This document shows positions 42,660 through 51,482 of a DNA stretch of 64,000 nt, one piece after another. Every line of letters begins with the position of its first letter. Position 1 is the first letter of the stretch. The stretch lies in contig NZ_PGFA01000001.1 of the NCBI RefSeq assembly GCF_002797555.1, forward strand, positions 2,232,001 through 2,296,000, read 5' to 3'. Origin of the DNA: Hymenobacter chitinivorans DSM 11115 (GTDB taxonomy: Bacteria > Bacteroidota > Bacteroidia > Cytophagales > Hymenobacteraceae). The position numbers and the translations under genes were made by a program. The notes under the pieces were generated by a model. That model did not search any database. It saw only the letters and a program-made list of their open reading frames with translations, and was not told the origin of the DNA.

Positions 42660-43814
42660 TTACACTTTGGCCCGACTCGCTACCAGGGTGATGCACAAGC
42701 CCATGACGGCAATAATGGAGAACGAAATCTGCAGGTTGGCGGCCCCGGCTACCAACCCAATCAGCGGCGGCCCGATCAGAAAGCCTAGAAAGCCCACCGT
42801 GGATACGGCGGCCAGGGCCACGCCCGGCGACATCGTGGAGGCCTTGCCCGCCGCGCTGTAGACCAGCGGCACCACCGACGACACCCCGAAGCCCACCAGC
42901 AAAAAGCCCGCAATGGCCGTGGGCAGGGCCGGCAGCAGCACGGCCAGCAGCAGGCCCGCCGCCGTGAGCAGCCCACTGGCCTGCAACACGGCCCGCACCC
43001 CGTAACGGTGGGCAAACCAGTCGGCCACGAAGCGGCCCCCGGCCATGGTGCTCATAAAGGCCGTGTAGCCCACGCCCACCCAGGCTTTTTCGGCCAGCAC
43101 CACTTTGCGAAAGTATATACCGCTCCAGTCGAACATGGCGCCCTCGCAGATCATGGAGCAGAAGGCAATCAGGCCCAGGCCGAGCAGGGCCTGGTCGGGC
43201 CGGGCAAAGATGGGCTGATTGGCCGCCGCGGCCCGGTCGTGGCGCAGCGTGTAGGGCCAGCAGGCCAGCAGGCCCACCAGAATACCGCCCCAGATCAGGG
43301 CAAAGTGCCCCAACGGCTCGATGCCGCGGGCATTCATAAAGTTACCAATGGCGGCGCCGGTAAAGCCGGCCAGGCTCCACAGCCCGTGGAAAGCGGCCAT
43401 AATCGGGCGCTGGTACAAGGCCTCCACGCCCACGGCCTGGGTGTTGACCGAAATATTCATCAGGTTGCTGGTAACCCCGTACAGGAACAAACAGCCCACG
43501 AGCTGATACAGGTTCTGGGCCCAGCCGATGCTAACCAGGGTGGAGCTGTAGAGCACGGCCCCGACCAGGGCCATGCGGCGGCTGCCCTGAGTGGCTACCA
43601 GCCAGCCCGACAGCGGCAAGGATAGCATCAGGCCCACGGGCAAAGTAATCAGCACCAGGCCCAGCTCTGCTTCCGACAAACTCATCTTCTGCTGAATGCT
43701 CGGAATGCGGGAGGCCCAGCTGGCAAAACACAGGCCCTGCAGAAAAAACAGCGTGCTGACGGCCACGCGGTGGGCGGTAGCCGAAACTGTATTCTTAGAA
43801 AGCAATGAAAGCAT
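42660..43814 (-). CDS. MFS transporter (YbjJ-like)
   Basis: 384 residues, twelve predicted membrane helices. The N terminus (FFLQGLCFASWASRIPSIQQ, then KMSLSEAELGLVL) is characteristic of the YbjJ-like branch of the major facilitator superfamily. Motif A is GWLVATQGSRRM and the second half has ADWFAHRYGVRAVLQ. Substrate is unknown; the branch is associated with sugar or small-molecule efflux. It is an inner membrane protein. It lies 260 nt downstream of the catalase start on the same strand but with a different upstream region. Confidence 0.92.
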   Translation of the reverse strand: MLSLLSKNTVSATAHRVAVSTLFFLQGLCFASWASRIPSIQQKMSLSEAELGLVLITLPVGLMLSLPLSGWLVATQGSRRMALVGAVLYSSTLVSIGWAQNLYQLVGCLFLYGVTSNLMNISVNTQAVGVEALYQRPIMAAFHGLWSLAGFTGAAIGNFMNARGIEPLGHFALIWGGILVGLLACWPYTLRHDRAAAANQPIFARPDQALLGLGLIAFCSMICEGAMFDWSGIYFRKVVLAEKAWVGVGYTAFMSTMAGGRFVADWFAHRYGVRAVLQASGLLTAAGLLLAVLLPALPTAIAGFLLVGFGVSSVVPLVYSAAGKASTMSPGVALAAVSTVGFLGFLIGPPLIGLVAGAANLQISFSIIAVMGLCITLVASRAKV

Positions 43815-44063
43815 AACGCCCTGATTTTAAATTTACTACTCGCACCCACTTACAGTCTTACCCCACTACCTGCGTCAGCTACCCGGCGGCTTTGCCGCCA
43901 CAACTCCCCCCGCGCCAACGAGCCGGTAAAAACTACCGCGGCGCGGGCCCACAACAACCGCGCTAAATAGTTTACCCGGACGGAACGAATTCCCCACGGA
44001 CGGGCTTTGTACGGCCACCTGCCGTTGGCAGTAGTAAGCCCAAAGCTGAAAGTAGCCGTGTGT

Positions 44064-44504
44064 ATGAAAAGATTGTTACTGCTTAATAAGTCGAAAAACC
44101 ACGAGCGGCTCAACCACAAAATCAAGACCACGCTGGCCGAGCAGTTAGCGTTGGTGGGCTCGTTGTCGACGGCCTGCCAGCAGCTGACCATGGCCCAGCT
44201 TACCGAGTGCCTGCCGCTACTGCTGACTTTCAGTCCCCGCGCAATAGAGGGTTGGCAGGATCAAGAGCACCACGGCGCGGCGCTCAGCCTGCGCTTTGCC
44301 GGTGGCTACCGGCTGCTGATAACCGTTTTCTGCCCGCCCCACGACGCTCAGGCCTGGTACCCCGACACGAAGATTTTTGTGTATCACTACGCGCAGCTCG
44401 TTACCTATCTGGCCTGTCACCACGGGCATTTGTGCGCGGCGTTGCACCGCAGCCTGCAGGTACTTAGCCAGAAGAGCGCCCAGGCCAAGCAGCTTCAGCC
44501 GTAA
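44064..44504 (+). CDS. Hypothetical protein
   Basis: 146 residues from MKRLLLLNKSKNHERLNHKI; a start 19 codons upstream is possible. It is helical, then beta-rich in the middle (FAGGYRLLITVFCPPHDAQA) and has a His/Tyr-rich block YPDTKIFVYHYAQLVTYLAC followed by HHGHLC. The clustered His and Cys residues might bind a metal. No membrane segment and no known family. It converges on the EamA gene (9-nt gap). Confidence 0.6.
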   Translation: MKRLLLLNKSKNHERLNHKIKTTLAEQLALVGSLSTACQQLTMAQLTECLPLLLTFSPRAIEGWQDQEHHGAALSLRFAGGYRLLITVFCPPHDAQAWYPDTKIFVYHYAQLVTYLACHHGHLCAALHRSLQVLSQKSAQAKQLQP

Positions 44505-44513
44505 TAAGCCCGG

Positions 44514-44942
44514 CTAATGGCCCCGGGCCAGCAGGGCAATGCCCACCACGATGCTGACCAGCCCCAGGGCCTGGGACCAGGACAAAGCCTCGCGCAGTAC
44601 CACCAGCCCCAGCAGGGCCGTGAGCAGCACCGAGCCGCCCACGATGACCGGCGTCCCGACCGAAGACGACACGCCCCGGCTAAACACGACGAAGGTCAGA
44701 ATCTCGGCCAGACCCACGCCCAGCCCGGCCAGGGCGGCCAGCAGCAAACCTTTGGTGGTAATGGGCAGCGGCTGGCCCTGCAGCTTGAGCTTGAGTAGCC
44801 ACACGGCCCCCAAGCCAGCCGCCACGAGTTGCAGCACTACGGCCCCCACGGCCGCAGGCAGCTGGTCGGAAGCCAGCTTGATAAAAAAGTTGTAGAGCGC
44901 CAGGCAGAAAGCCGTCAGCAGCGCCAGCAGCAGCCAGGGCAT
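44514..44942 (-). CDS. EamA/EmrE-type small transporter
   Basis: 142 residues from MPWLLLALLTAFCLALYNFF with four to five membrane helices, one EamA half. The signature FIKLASDQLPAAVGAVVLQL, then VGLAEILTFVVFSRGVSSS-VGTPVIVGG and the final LREALSWSQALGLVSIVVGI match the EamA/DMT superfamily. It should work as a dimer exporting a small metabolite. It starts just past the stop of the DUF4259 gene (1-nt spacer), so the two form an operon. Confidence 0.9.
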   Translation of the reverse strand: MPWLLLALLTAFCLALYNFFIKLASDQLPAAVGAVVLQLVAAGLGAVWLLKLKLQGQPLPITTKGLLLAALAGLGVGLAEILTFVVFSRGVSSSVGTPVIVGGSVLLTALLGLVVLREALSWSQALGLVSIVVGIALLARGH

Positions 44943-44943
44943 C

Positions 44944-45339
44944 CTACTTGAGGCGCTCCAACAGCCCCTGCTGCAGCTGCTGCCAGTTCGGGTAATCGTC
45001 TTTGGCGGCCCACTGCTCCTGCAGCTCCGACTTGCGCACCACGGCTTCCACGGCCTCAATGGCCAGCTCGCGCAGGTCCTCACTTTCCGAAGCATCCAGC
45101 TTGACGATAACCGGAATCAGGTCGACGGGAAACTCCTGGGCCGGCTTGCCCAGAATGGCGGCCACAATTTCGGCCGCGGCCAGGGCTTCACTGGCCTCCG
45201 CGGCCTCCAGGGCGCCTTCTTCCTCGGCGGCGGTGGCCAAGGCCTCGTAAAGCACGGCCTCGGTGTGGTTGTCGCGGAAATCCTCGGCGAAGTCGGCCGC
45301 CGCGTCGTTGTCGAAGTTGTAGTAGCCCCAGGTGCCCAT
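44944..45339 (-). CDS. DUF4259 family protein
   Basis: 131 residues. It opens MGTWGYYNFDNDAAADFAED, the family signature (MGTWG-x-x-x-F-x-N-D-x-A-x-D-F). A helical, Glu/Ala-rich body follows (ALATAAEEEGALEAAEASEA), then LDASESEDLRELAIEAVEAV. Acidic, cytosolic, unknown function; such proteins are common in bacteria and often sit next to unrelated genes. Its stop is separated from the EamA start by 1 nt. Confidence 0.9.
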   Translation of the reverse strand: MGTWGYYNFDNDAAADFAEDFRDNHTEAVLYEALATAAEEEGALEAAEASEALAAAEIVAAILGKPAQEFPVDLIPVIVKLDASESEDLRELAIEAVEAVVRKSELQEQWAAKDDYPNWQQLQQGLLERLK

Positions 45340-45444
45340 AAGGTGGTGTTGGTTTTTAGGAGTGTTGATACGTGAAAAAAGCAAAAGAGGCATCCGGTGT
45401 TACGTAATTTGCCCGGCTACCTTATTACACTACTACAGCGCAGG

Positions 45445-45797
45445 ATGCCAGCCGATGACCAGGAAACGGATGTAGCCTACGGTCAAATTGAGCCGCCTGT
45501 GCGCCTGCTGGAGTTGCAGTCGGTCTTTCCGGCAGTCAAATCCGGGAATCCAGTCTTTACCAGAACGGAGAGTATCTGCTGCTCACCAACAATGCTGCTT
45601 CACGCCTCATCTGTGAAAAAACCGCCGTTGATACCCTGATCAGCGGTAATGCGGGCACGCCAAGAGCCCTACTTGACAGTTGCCAAAGTGCCTCCGCAGC
45701 CCTAGCCGACCATCGTATCAGACACCGCATCGAGCTGTACCACGACCAGGAAATGTACGCCTACCTGCACTACGACTGGCCGCGAGGTTTCGACTAG
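45445..45797 (+). pseudogene. Frameshifted hypothetical gene
   Basis: The frame from ATG at 45445 reads MPADDQETDVAYGQIEPPVR and LLELQSVFP, then loses sense. A second frame, open without a start, continues from about 45540: SSLYQNGEYLLLTNNAASRL, ICEKTAVDTLISGNAGTPRA and IELYHDQEMYAYLHYDWPRG to TAG at 45795-45797. The two halves read as one protein of about 117 residues if a single-base indel near 45535 is assumed. Either a real decay or a sequencing error could explain it. Family unknown. Confidence 0.55.
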
Positions 45798-45819
45798 CCC
45801 GGCTTCAGAGCCCTTGTGT

Positions 45820-46335
45820 CTACTCCGCAGCGTCATCCAACGAATCAGCCGGGGCCGATACGCGCAAGGAATCGGGGGAGGTAGTGCTGCTCAGCTGCAG
45901 GTATTGCTGCACCATTTCGGTTTCCTGCTCGGACTTCTGCAACAGATGTATCATCCCGACCACATGGACGGCGCAGGGAATGAGCAGCAACGCGGGTAGA
46001 GCTTTCAGCCAGGGACTTACGCGTTGTACCGTCGTACTGGCGTACGCCCGCACTAGCACCAGCCCGGGCAGCCACAGCAGCAGCGTCACGACGGCGGCCA
46101 GGCAGGCCCCGACCCACAGCGCGGCGTAGGCAAAAAACTCCTCCATGGTAGGGCCCATTTGCTCCGGCCTGGCCTGGGGCAAGGCACTGAGCGGCGGGTA
46201 AATCGTCCAGCCGCCAATAGGCTGACTATAGGTCCACGGCGGCCGGGGCAGCACGCCGTGGCTGAGAGCAATACAAACGACCGATACAAGGGCCGCGCCG
46301 GTAGCCAGCAGCAGCAGGGTTTGGGGCCGGCGCAT
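45820..46335 (-). CDS. Hypothetical membrane protein
   Basis: 171 residues with three hydrophobic helices (TLLLLATGAALVSVVCIALS; FFAYAALWVGACLAAVVTLL-LWLPGLVLV; LKALPALLLIPCAVHVVGMI) and a polar C-terminal tail of about 40 residues. A periplasmic loop with Trp, Tyr and Pro follows helix 1. No family is recognised. Its ATG directly abuts the gpsA stop codon (no gap), so it is probably translated from the gpsA transcript. Confidence 0.7.
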   Translation of the reverse strand: MRRPQTLLLLATGAALVSVVCIALSHGVLPRPPWTYSQPIGGWTIYPPLSALPQARPEQMGPTMEEFFAYAALWVGACLAAVVTLLLWLPGLVLVRAYASTTVQRVSPWLKALPALLLIPCAVHVVGMIHLLQKSEQETEMVQQYLQLSSTTSPDSLRVSAPADSLDDAAE

Positions 46336-47325
46336 CTATTTGAATTTCTCCTTGAGAATCTCCAGCTCCACGGCCGGCGAAATCTTCTCGTAGAGCACGT
46401 GGTAGGCCGCCGAGGTAATGGGCATGTGCACGCCGAGCTTCTTGTTGAGCTCATGAATGCTCTTGACGGCGTAGTAGCCCTCGGCCACCATATTCATCTC
46501 CATCTGCGCCGACTTCACCGAGTAGCCTCTGCCAATCATGTTGCCGAAGGTGCGGTTGCGCGAAAACTGCGAGTAGGCCGTCACCAGCAAGTCCCCGAGG
46601 TAAGCCGAGGCCGACAGGTCCCGGGGCTGGGGGTTCATGGCGTGCACGAAGCGGCGCATTTCCTGCACCGCGTTGCTGACCAGCACCGCCTGAAAATTGT
46701 CGCCGTAGCCCAGCCCGTGGGCAATGCCGCAGGTCAGGGCAATGATGTTTTTCATGACGGCGAAGTACTCAATGCCGTCGAGGTCTTCCATGGGGTGGGC
46801 CTTCACGTAGCGGTTGCGCAGCAGGTGGCAGAAGTCCTCGGCCAGGGCCAGGCTGGGCGAGCCGATGGTCAGGTAGCTCTGCTTTTCCAGGGCCACCTCC
46901 TCGGCGTGGCACGGACCGGCCACCACCCCGATTCGGTCGTGGGGCAGCCGAAACCGCTCGGCCACGTAGTCGGTTACCAGCACGTTTTTGCTGGGCACCA
47001 TGCCCTTGATGGCCGAAATAACGCGCTTGTTTTTGAGCATATCCCGGTCGAGCTTATCCAGGGAGCTTTGCACGAAGGCCGCCGGCACGGCCAGCACCAG
47101 CCAGTCGGCCTCTTCCACGGTTTCCTTGAGCTCGGTGGAGGGAAATATGCGGCTCAAATCGAAGGCCACCGACGAGAGGTAGCGCGGGTTGTGCCGGGTG
47201 CGCAGCAGGTGCTGCACGTCGTCCTTACTGCGCATCCACCAGCCCACGCGGGCCCCGTTTTCCGACAGGATTTTGGTAAGCGCGGTGGCCCAGGAGCCGC
47301 CGCCAATCATGGCTATTTTATCCAC
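46336..47325 (-). CDS. gpsA: Glycerol-3-phosphate dehydrogenase [NAD(P)+]
   Basis: 329 residues. It makes sn-glycerol-3-phosphate from dihydroxyacetone phosphate for phospholipid synthesis. The Rossmann fold opens KIAMIGGGSWATALTKILSE; SAIKGMVP and VVAGPCHAEEVA follow, and the catalytic Lys is in the motif MKNIIALTCGIAHGLGYGDN. The length is typical. Cytosolic. It lies downstream of the adaptor/TolC efflux genes, with a terminator in between. Confidence 0.97.
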   Translation of the reverse strand: MDKIAMIGGGSWATALTKILSENGARVGWWMRSKDDVQHLLRTRHNPRYLSSVAFDLSRIFPSTELKETVEEADWLVLAVPAAFVQSSLDKLDRDMLKNKRVISAIKGMVPSKNVLVTDYVAERFRLPHDRIGVVAGPCHAEEVALEKQSYLTIGSPSLALAEDFCHLLRNRYVKAHPMEDLDGIEYFAVMKNIIALTCGIAHGLGYGDNFQAVLVSNAVQEMRRFVHAMNPQPRDLSASAYLGDLLVTAYSQFSRNRTFGNMIGRGYSVKSAQMEMNMVAEGYYAVKSIHELNKKLGVHMPITSAAYHVLYEKISPAVELEILKEKFK

Positions 47326-47367
47326 CGGGGATTGGGAATTTTAGGGGTCAGAGTGCCGAGTTTAGGC

Positions 47368-47409
47368 AAAAAAAATGAGAGGCCGGAAGCACTTGCTGCT
47401 CCCGACCTC
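47368..47409 (-). terminator. Rho-independent terminator
   Basis: A 13-bp stem with two mismatched/wobble positions (arms 47379-47391 and 47397-47409), 5-nt loop, and an eight-base A-run on the plus strand that becomes the T-run on the minus strand. It ends the periplasmic adaptor transcript before gpsA. Confidence 0.8.
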
Positions 47410-47424
47410 CCAACTAGCCGAAAA

Positions 47425-47487
47425 CGCGACTGTTAGCGTTTGGCACGCGACTGTTAGCGTTTGGCACGCGCCTGTTAGTGTTTGGCG
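47425..47487. repeat. 21-bp tandem repeat, three copies
   Basis: Copies at 47425-47445 and 47446-47466 are identical (CGCGACTGTTAGCGTTTGGCA). The third, 47467-47487, differs at three positions. They sit between the adaptor stop codon (47499) and its terminator, so they would be part of the mRNA 3' end. Confidence 0.95.
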
Positions 47488-47498
47488 CCGGCTGCGGC

Positions 47499-48884
47499 TT
47501 ACTTGTCGCCCTCGGGCTCTTCCTTCAGGGCGGCCTTGTTGATGGTCTTGGCGTCTTTCACGACCACCGGTCCCCCATCCTTGAGGGTTTTGGCTACGGC
47601 CCGGAACGGCCCGCTCACCACCTCGTCGCCGGCCTGCAGACCGCTGCGGATTTCGATGTTGGCAAAGTCGCTGATGCCGGTCTTGACGGGCGTCAGCACC
47701 GACTTACCGTTGCGCACCACGAAGACGACCTCCTGAATTTCGGTTTTAGGCGCCGTCTTGGTACTCACCGCAACGGCCGCACCATTCTCCTCGGGCTTAG
47801 CCGCGGTGGTCAACGTACTGTCGGAGCGGGTCGTGACGGCGGCCAGCGGCACGCTCAGCACGTTGCTCTTACGGTCGGTAATTACATCCACGGAGGCCGT
47901 CATGCCGGGGCGGAACGGTACCACGGTGCGGCCCTGCACGGTGCGCACCAGGTGGCGATACGACTCGGGCAAGAGGCGGATGCGCACCTCAAACTCGGTG
48001 ACGGCTTCGGCCGTCAGCGCGTCCTTGGCCGTGTTGGCAATGCTGGTCACGATGCCGCGGAACTTCTCGTCCTTGCTGGCGTAGCTATCCACTTCCACGT
48101 CGGCCGAGTCGCCGAGGTGCACGTTGATGATGTCGTTTTCATTCACGTTCACCCGCACCTCCATCGAGTTGAGGTTGGCAATGCGCATGATTTCGGTACC
48201 GGCCATCTGGGTCGTGCCCACTACCCGCTCGCCTTTTTCCACGTTGAGCTTGCTCACCGTGCCGCTCACCGGGGCGTAAATCGTGGTTTTGTTCAGGTTC
48301 TTGCGGGCTTCTTCCAGGCCGGCCTGGGCGCTGGCCACGTTGCTCTGGGCCGCCCGGATGCTCTGGCGGGCCGAATTGATTTCCTCCTGCGAGGCGTCGT
48401 AGGCGGCTTTGCTGGCCTCGTAATCGGCCTGCGAAATCACCTTTTGCTTGTAGAGGGAGGCGTTGCGGCGGTAGGTCAGCTCGGTTTGCTTGGCCGAGGC
48501 AATGAGCTGCTGCAGGCGGGCCTGGGTCTGGCCCACGTTGGCACGCTGGGTGTTCACCGTGGCCGACTGCATGTTCACGTTGGCCTGGTAGTTATCGGGG
48601 CGGATGCGCAGTAAGAGCTGGCCTTTCTTGACCGAGTCGCCCTCGGCCACATACAACTCAATGATTTCACCGGACACGTCGGGCGAGATTTTCACTTCGG
48701 TTTCGGGCTGAATCTTGCCCGAGGCACTGACTTTTTCCACGATGGTCTGGGGCGCGGCCTTGGCCGTCATCACCTCGGTGCCGGCCGGCTGCCCCACCCA
48801 GCCCTTCTTTTTCGCGACCACAAAGCCAACAATCATCACCAGGATGACAGCCAGTAAAATGTACAGTAAGCGGTTGTTTTTCAT
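47499..48884 (-). CDS. Efflux periplasmic adaptor (MacA/HlyD type)
   Basis: 461 residues. An N-terminal membrane helix (LLYILLAVILVMIVGFVVA) anchors it. Then come a lipoyl half (GKIQPETEVKISPDVSGEII), a long helical hairpin (about 105-205), the second lipoyl half (TTIYAPVSGTVSKLNVEKGE) and beta-barrel and membrane-proximal domains ending GLQAGDEVVSGPFRAV. It should link an inner-membrane pump to the outer-membrane factor encoded just upstream at 49011-50546. The pump itself (ABC or RND) is not in this neighbourhood. Same strand as TolC, with a hairpin in the spacer. Confidence 0.94.
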   Translation of the reverse strand: MKNNRLLYILLAVILVMIVGFVVAKKKGWVGQPAGTEVMTAKAAPQTIVEKVSASGKIQPETEVKISPDVSGEIIELYVAEGDSVKKGQLLLRIRPDNYQANVNMQSATVNTQRANVGQTQARLQQLIASAKQTELTYRRNASLYKQKVISQADYEASKAAYDASQEEINSARQSIRAAQSNVASAQAGLEEARKNLNKTTIYAPVSGTVSKLNVEKGERVVGTTQMAGTEIMRIANLNSMEVRVNVNENDIINVHLGDSADVEVDSYASKDEKFRGIVTSIANTAKDALTAEAVTEFEVRIRLLPESYRHLVRTVQGRTVVPFRPGMTASVDVITDRKSNVLSVPLAAVTTRSDSTLTTAAKPEENGAAVAVSTKTAPKTEIQEVVFVVRNGKSVLTPVKTGISDFANIEIRSGLQAGDEVVSGPFRAVAKTLKDGGPVVVKDAKTINKAALKEEPEGDK

Positions 48885-48950
48885 GTTCGATAGTATGGCG
48901 AATCGGGGGTACGTTGTGCGAAATGGCGGAAAGTTGGGGCAAAAAAAGGA

Positions 48951-48993
48951 AGAAGCCAGTAGCCCGGACTAAATATCCCGGCGACTGGCTTCT
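48951..48993 (-). terminator. Rho-independent terminator
   Basis: A perfect 10-bp outer stem (AGAAGCCAGT / ACTGGCTTCT, arms 48951-48960 and 48984-48993), extended by an inner CCGG stem, with a plus-strand A-run that gives a T-run on the minus strand. It follows the TolC gene, 18 nt after its stop. Confidence 0.82.
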
Positions 48994-49010
48994 TTTAGTG
49001 GAAAAGTAGC

Positions 49011-50546
49011 TTAGAGTCTGATGCCACGGCCTTCGTAGAAATCCAGCACCTTGCGGCGGAAGATGAACTCGTACTTGGCCTGAATCATGCTCGACTCGGC
49101 CCCGTAGAGGTTGTTTTTGGCGATGTTGAAGTCCGTGCCGTTGAGCAGGCCGTTGTTGAAGCGGATTTCGGCGTTGCGGTAGGCCGTCGTCAGGGCTTCC
49201 GTCTGGCGCTTGGCGGCCGCGTAGCGGCGCTGGGCGGCAATGGCGTCGGCGTAGGCCTGCTGAATGGTTTGCCGCAGCTGCAGTCGGGTTTGCTCGGCGC
49301 GCAGCTCGTTCTGCTTCACCCCGATTTCGGAGCGCTGCACGTTGGTGCGCGCCTGCAGGCCGTTGAGGATGGGAATGGACAGGTTAAAGCTCAGCTGCTT
49401 GCCCAGGTTGTTCTTGACCTGGGAAGTAAAGCCCTCGGACAAGGTTTCGAAGCGGGGCTGCTTGATACCGGAAAATAGGCCCGGCACTACCTGGGCCCCG
49501 GTGGGCGTGAGCTGGTAGATAAAGCCCGAGGGCACGACGGTGGAGTCGCCGGTGAGCTTGCGCCCGATGCGGGCCGAGGAGTAGCCCGAGAAGATGCTGC
49601 CCCCGAAGGTGAGGCGGGGATAATAGGCACCGCGGGCCAGCTCCACCGTGCGCAGGGCGCTTTGCACCCGCAGGTCGGCGGCCTTTACTTCGGGCATGAT
49701 ACCCTGGGCCGTCTGGTAGGTGCCATCGGGGTCGGCCGTGAGCATCACCACGTCGTCGGGGTCGGGCAGGTTGGGCACCTCAATCTCGAAGCCGGTGGCC
49801 GAGGGCAGGTTCAGCAGCTGGGCCAGCTGCAGGCGGTAAAAAGCCACCTGGTTTTGGGCCGTAATAACGTTGAGTTCATCGGAGGCCAGCTGGGCCTGGC
49901 TGTCGAGTACGTTGCTTTCGGCCACGCTGCCGGCCTTGAGCAGCTTCTGGGCCCGGCTTACCTGCTGCTGGCTGGTGTTGACGCGCGCCTCATTGGCCCG
50001 CACAATTTCCTGGGCCAGCACCAGCTGCAGAAACGAGGAGGCCACGTTCAGGGCAATGTCGTTGCGCGACTTCTCGATGTCGCTCAGGCCGGCCTGGTAG
50101 TCGAGCTCGTTGCGCTTGATGGTGTTGCGCAGCTGAAAGCCCGAAAACAGCGTAACCTGGGAACTGAGCGAGAAGTTATTGGCCCGGGTGGTCTGGTTCT
50201 GAAACTGGAAAGTCAGCGGGTCGACGTTGGTGCCGTAGTTCCAGCTCTGGGAGGCCGCGGCGTTGGCCGTGGGCAGCAGGGCGGCCCGGCTCTGGCGCAG
50301 CACCACGTTGGTATTCTCGGTGGTCAGCTGCTGCTGGCGCACCGTGAGGTTGTTTTGCAGGGCCACGTCCACGGCCCGCTGCAGCGAGTAAGGGCCGCTG
50401 GGGGTTGCCGCGGGCACAGTGCCGGCCGGGGGCTGAACGGGAGCCGTGGTTTGGGCCGCGGCGGGCAGGCCCACGGCGCTCAGCAGCAGCGCCCCGACGC
50501 CCGCCGTGGCTAACTGGTGCAGAAACGGAGTACGAAGTGTTTTCAT
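49011..50546 (-). CDS. TolC-family outer membrane factor
   Basis: 511 residues from MKTLRTPFLHQLATAGVGAL; the signal peptide is cleaved near AAA-Q. Two OEP repeats are visible: the N half with SLQRAVDVALQNNLTVRQQQ and the C half with LSFNLSIPILNGLQARTNVQ-RSEIGV and YADAIAAQRRYAAAKRQTEA. It forms a trimeric outer-membrane channel for efflux or type I secretion. It is transcribed before the adaptor gene, with a terminator-like hairpin between them, which may give unequal expression. Confidence 0.94.
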   Translation of the reverse strand: MKTLRTPFLHQLATAGVGALLLSAVGLPAAAQTTAPVQPPAGTVPAATPSGPYSLQRAVDVALQNNLTVRQQQLTTENTNVVLRQSRAALLPTANAAASQSWNYGTNVDPLTFQFQNQTTRANNFSLSSQVTLFSGFQLRNTIKRNELDYQAGLSDIEKSRNDIALNVASSFLQLVLAQEIVRANEARVNTSQQQVSRAQKLLKAGSVAESNVLDSQAQLASDELNVITAQNQVAFYRLQLAQLLNLPSATGFEIEVPNLPDPDDVVMLTADPDGTYQTAQGIMPEVKAADLRVQSALRTVELARGAYYPRLTFGGSIFSGYSSARIGRKLTGDSTVVPSGFIYQLTPTGAQVVPGLFSGIKQPRFETLSEGFTSQVKNNLGKQLSFNLSIPILNGLQARTNVQRSEIGVKQNELRAEQTRLQLRQTIQQAYADAIAAQRRYAAAKRQTEALTTAYRNAEIRFNNGLLNGTDFNIAKNNLYGAESSMIQAKYEFIFRRKVLDFYEGRGIRL

Positions 50547-50585
50547 AGGGCAAAGGGCTGGCAAGAACCGGCGTGGCAAAGGTAA

Positions 50586-51266
50586 TTATTCAATATTAGG
50601 AATATACGTTACGCGGTGGACCCAGCTGAGCTGGCGCAGGTACTCCAGAGTTATTTCCTTGATGCCCGAGTCCATTTCGATGAACTGCCGGGCCGCGTCG
50701 TTCTTGCCCTTGCGGCTCACGAACATGGTGGCAATGTTGCAGTCGTCATGGGCAATAACCGAGGCAATAAAGGCAATGGAGCCCGGCCGGTCGTCGGCAT
50801 CCACGATGAGCGTGTGCAGGGACGCCGAGAAGTCGGACGGGAAGCCGTCGACTTCCACGATGCGGATGACGCCCCCACCCCGGCTCTGGCCGATAACTTC
50901 CACGCTGTGGCCCGTGCGCTCGTCGCGCAGCTGCAGCCGGATGGTGTTGGGGTGCATCGTGGAGGCGTTGCCCACGCTCTGAAAGGTGTACTGCAGGCCG
51001 GCTTCCCGGGCGTGCTCGAAGGCCTCGCGGATGCGCTTGTCGTCGGTGGCCATGCCCAGCAGGCCGGCCACGATGGCGCGGTCGGAGCCGTGGCCCTCGT
51101 AGGTGCGGGCAAAGGAATTGTAAAACGTAATGGTGGCATGCGTGGGCAAGGAGCCCAGGATGCGGATGGCGGCGCCGGCAATGCGGACCACGCCGGCCGT
51201 GTGCGAACTGCTGGGCCCGATCATCACGGGTCCGATCATATCAAAAATGCTGCTCTTTTCGGCCAT
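50586..51266 (-). CDS. sdaAB: L-serine dehydratase, iron-sulfur-dependent, beta subunit
   Basis: 226 residues from MAEKSSIFDMIGPVMIGPSS; an earlier in-frame start adds 69 residues of non-family sequence. The family block GPSSSHTAGVVRIAGAAIRI is followed by TITFYNSFARTYEGHGSDRA and SVGNASTMHPNTIRLQL. The C-terminal third is an ACT-like domain (LIVDADDRPGSIAFIASVIA). It deaminates L-serine to pyruvate and ammonia together with an alpha subunit, which carries the 4Fe-4S cluster and is not in the window. It is divergent from the tryptophan dioxygenase gene. Confidence 0.95.
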   Translation of the reverse strand: MAEKSSIFDMIGPVMIGPSSSHTAGVVRIAGAAIRILGSLPTHATITFYNSFARTYEGHGSDRAIVAGLLGMATDDKRIREAFEHAREAGLQYTFQSVGNASTMHPNTIRLQLRDERTGHSVEVIGQSRGGGVIRIVEVDGFPSDFSASLHTLIVDADDRPGSIAFIASVIAHDDCNIATMFVSRKGKNDAARQFIEMDSGIKEITLEYLRQLSWVHRVTYIPNIE

Positions 51267-51482
51267 AAGTGGGCTAAAAGTAGGTGATTTGGCCGGGAAA
51301 CCAACCAAAATCGTCGGGTTTGCGTAGGGGGTGCGCCCCGCGCCAAACGGTCCCGCCCGAGTAGATGGGCATCGGGGCCCAAGGGTTGCCCGCGGCTGGC
51401 AGATTCGGCGGCTTTTTTGTTCCTTGTGCCGCCGTTCCCACCCAGACGGCTTTCTTCTCCCGCCTCCAACCACCCTAAATCA

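Noticed and set aside
43850..44191. 113-codon minus-strand frame upstream of the MFS gene
   Set aside because: Overlaps the better-supported plus-strand gene at 44064-44504 and has no coherent composition.
47425..47487. CRISPR array
   Set aside because: The three 21-bp units are directly adjacent with no spacers; no other regularly spaced repeats and no cas genes were found in the window.
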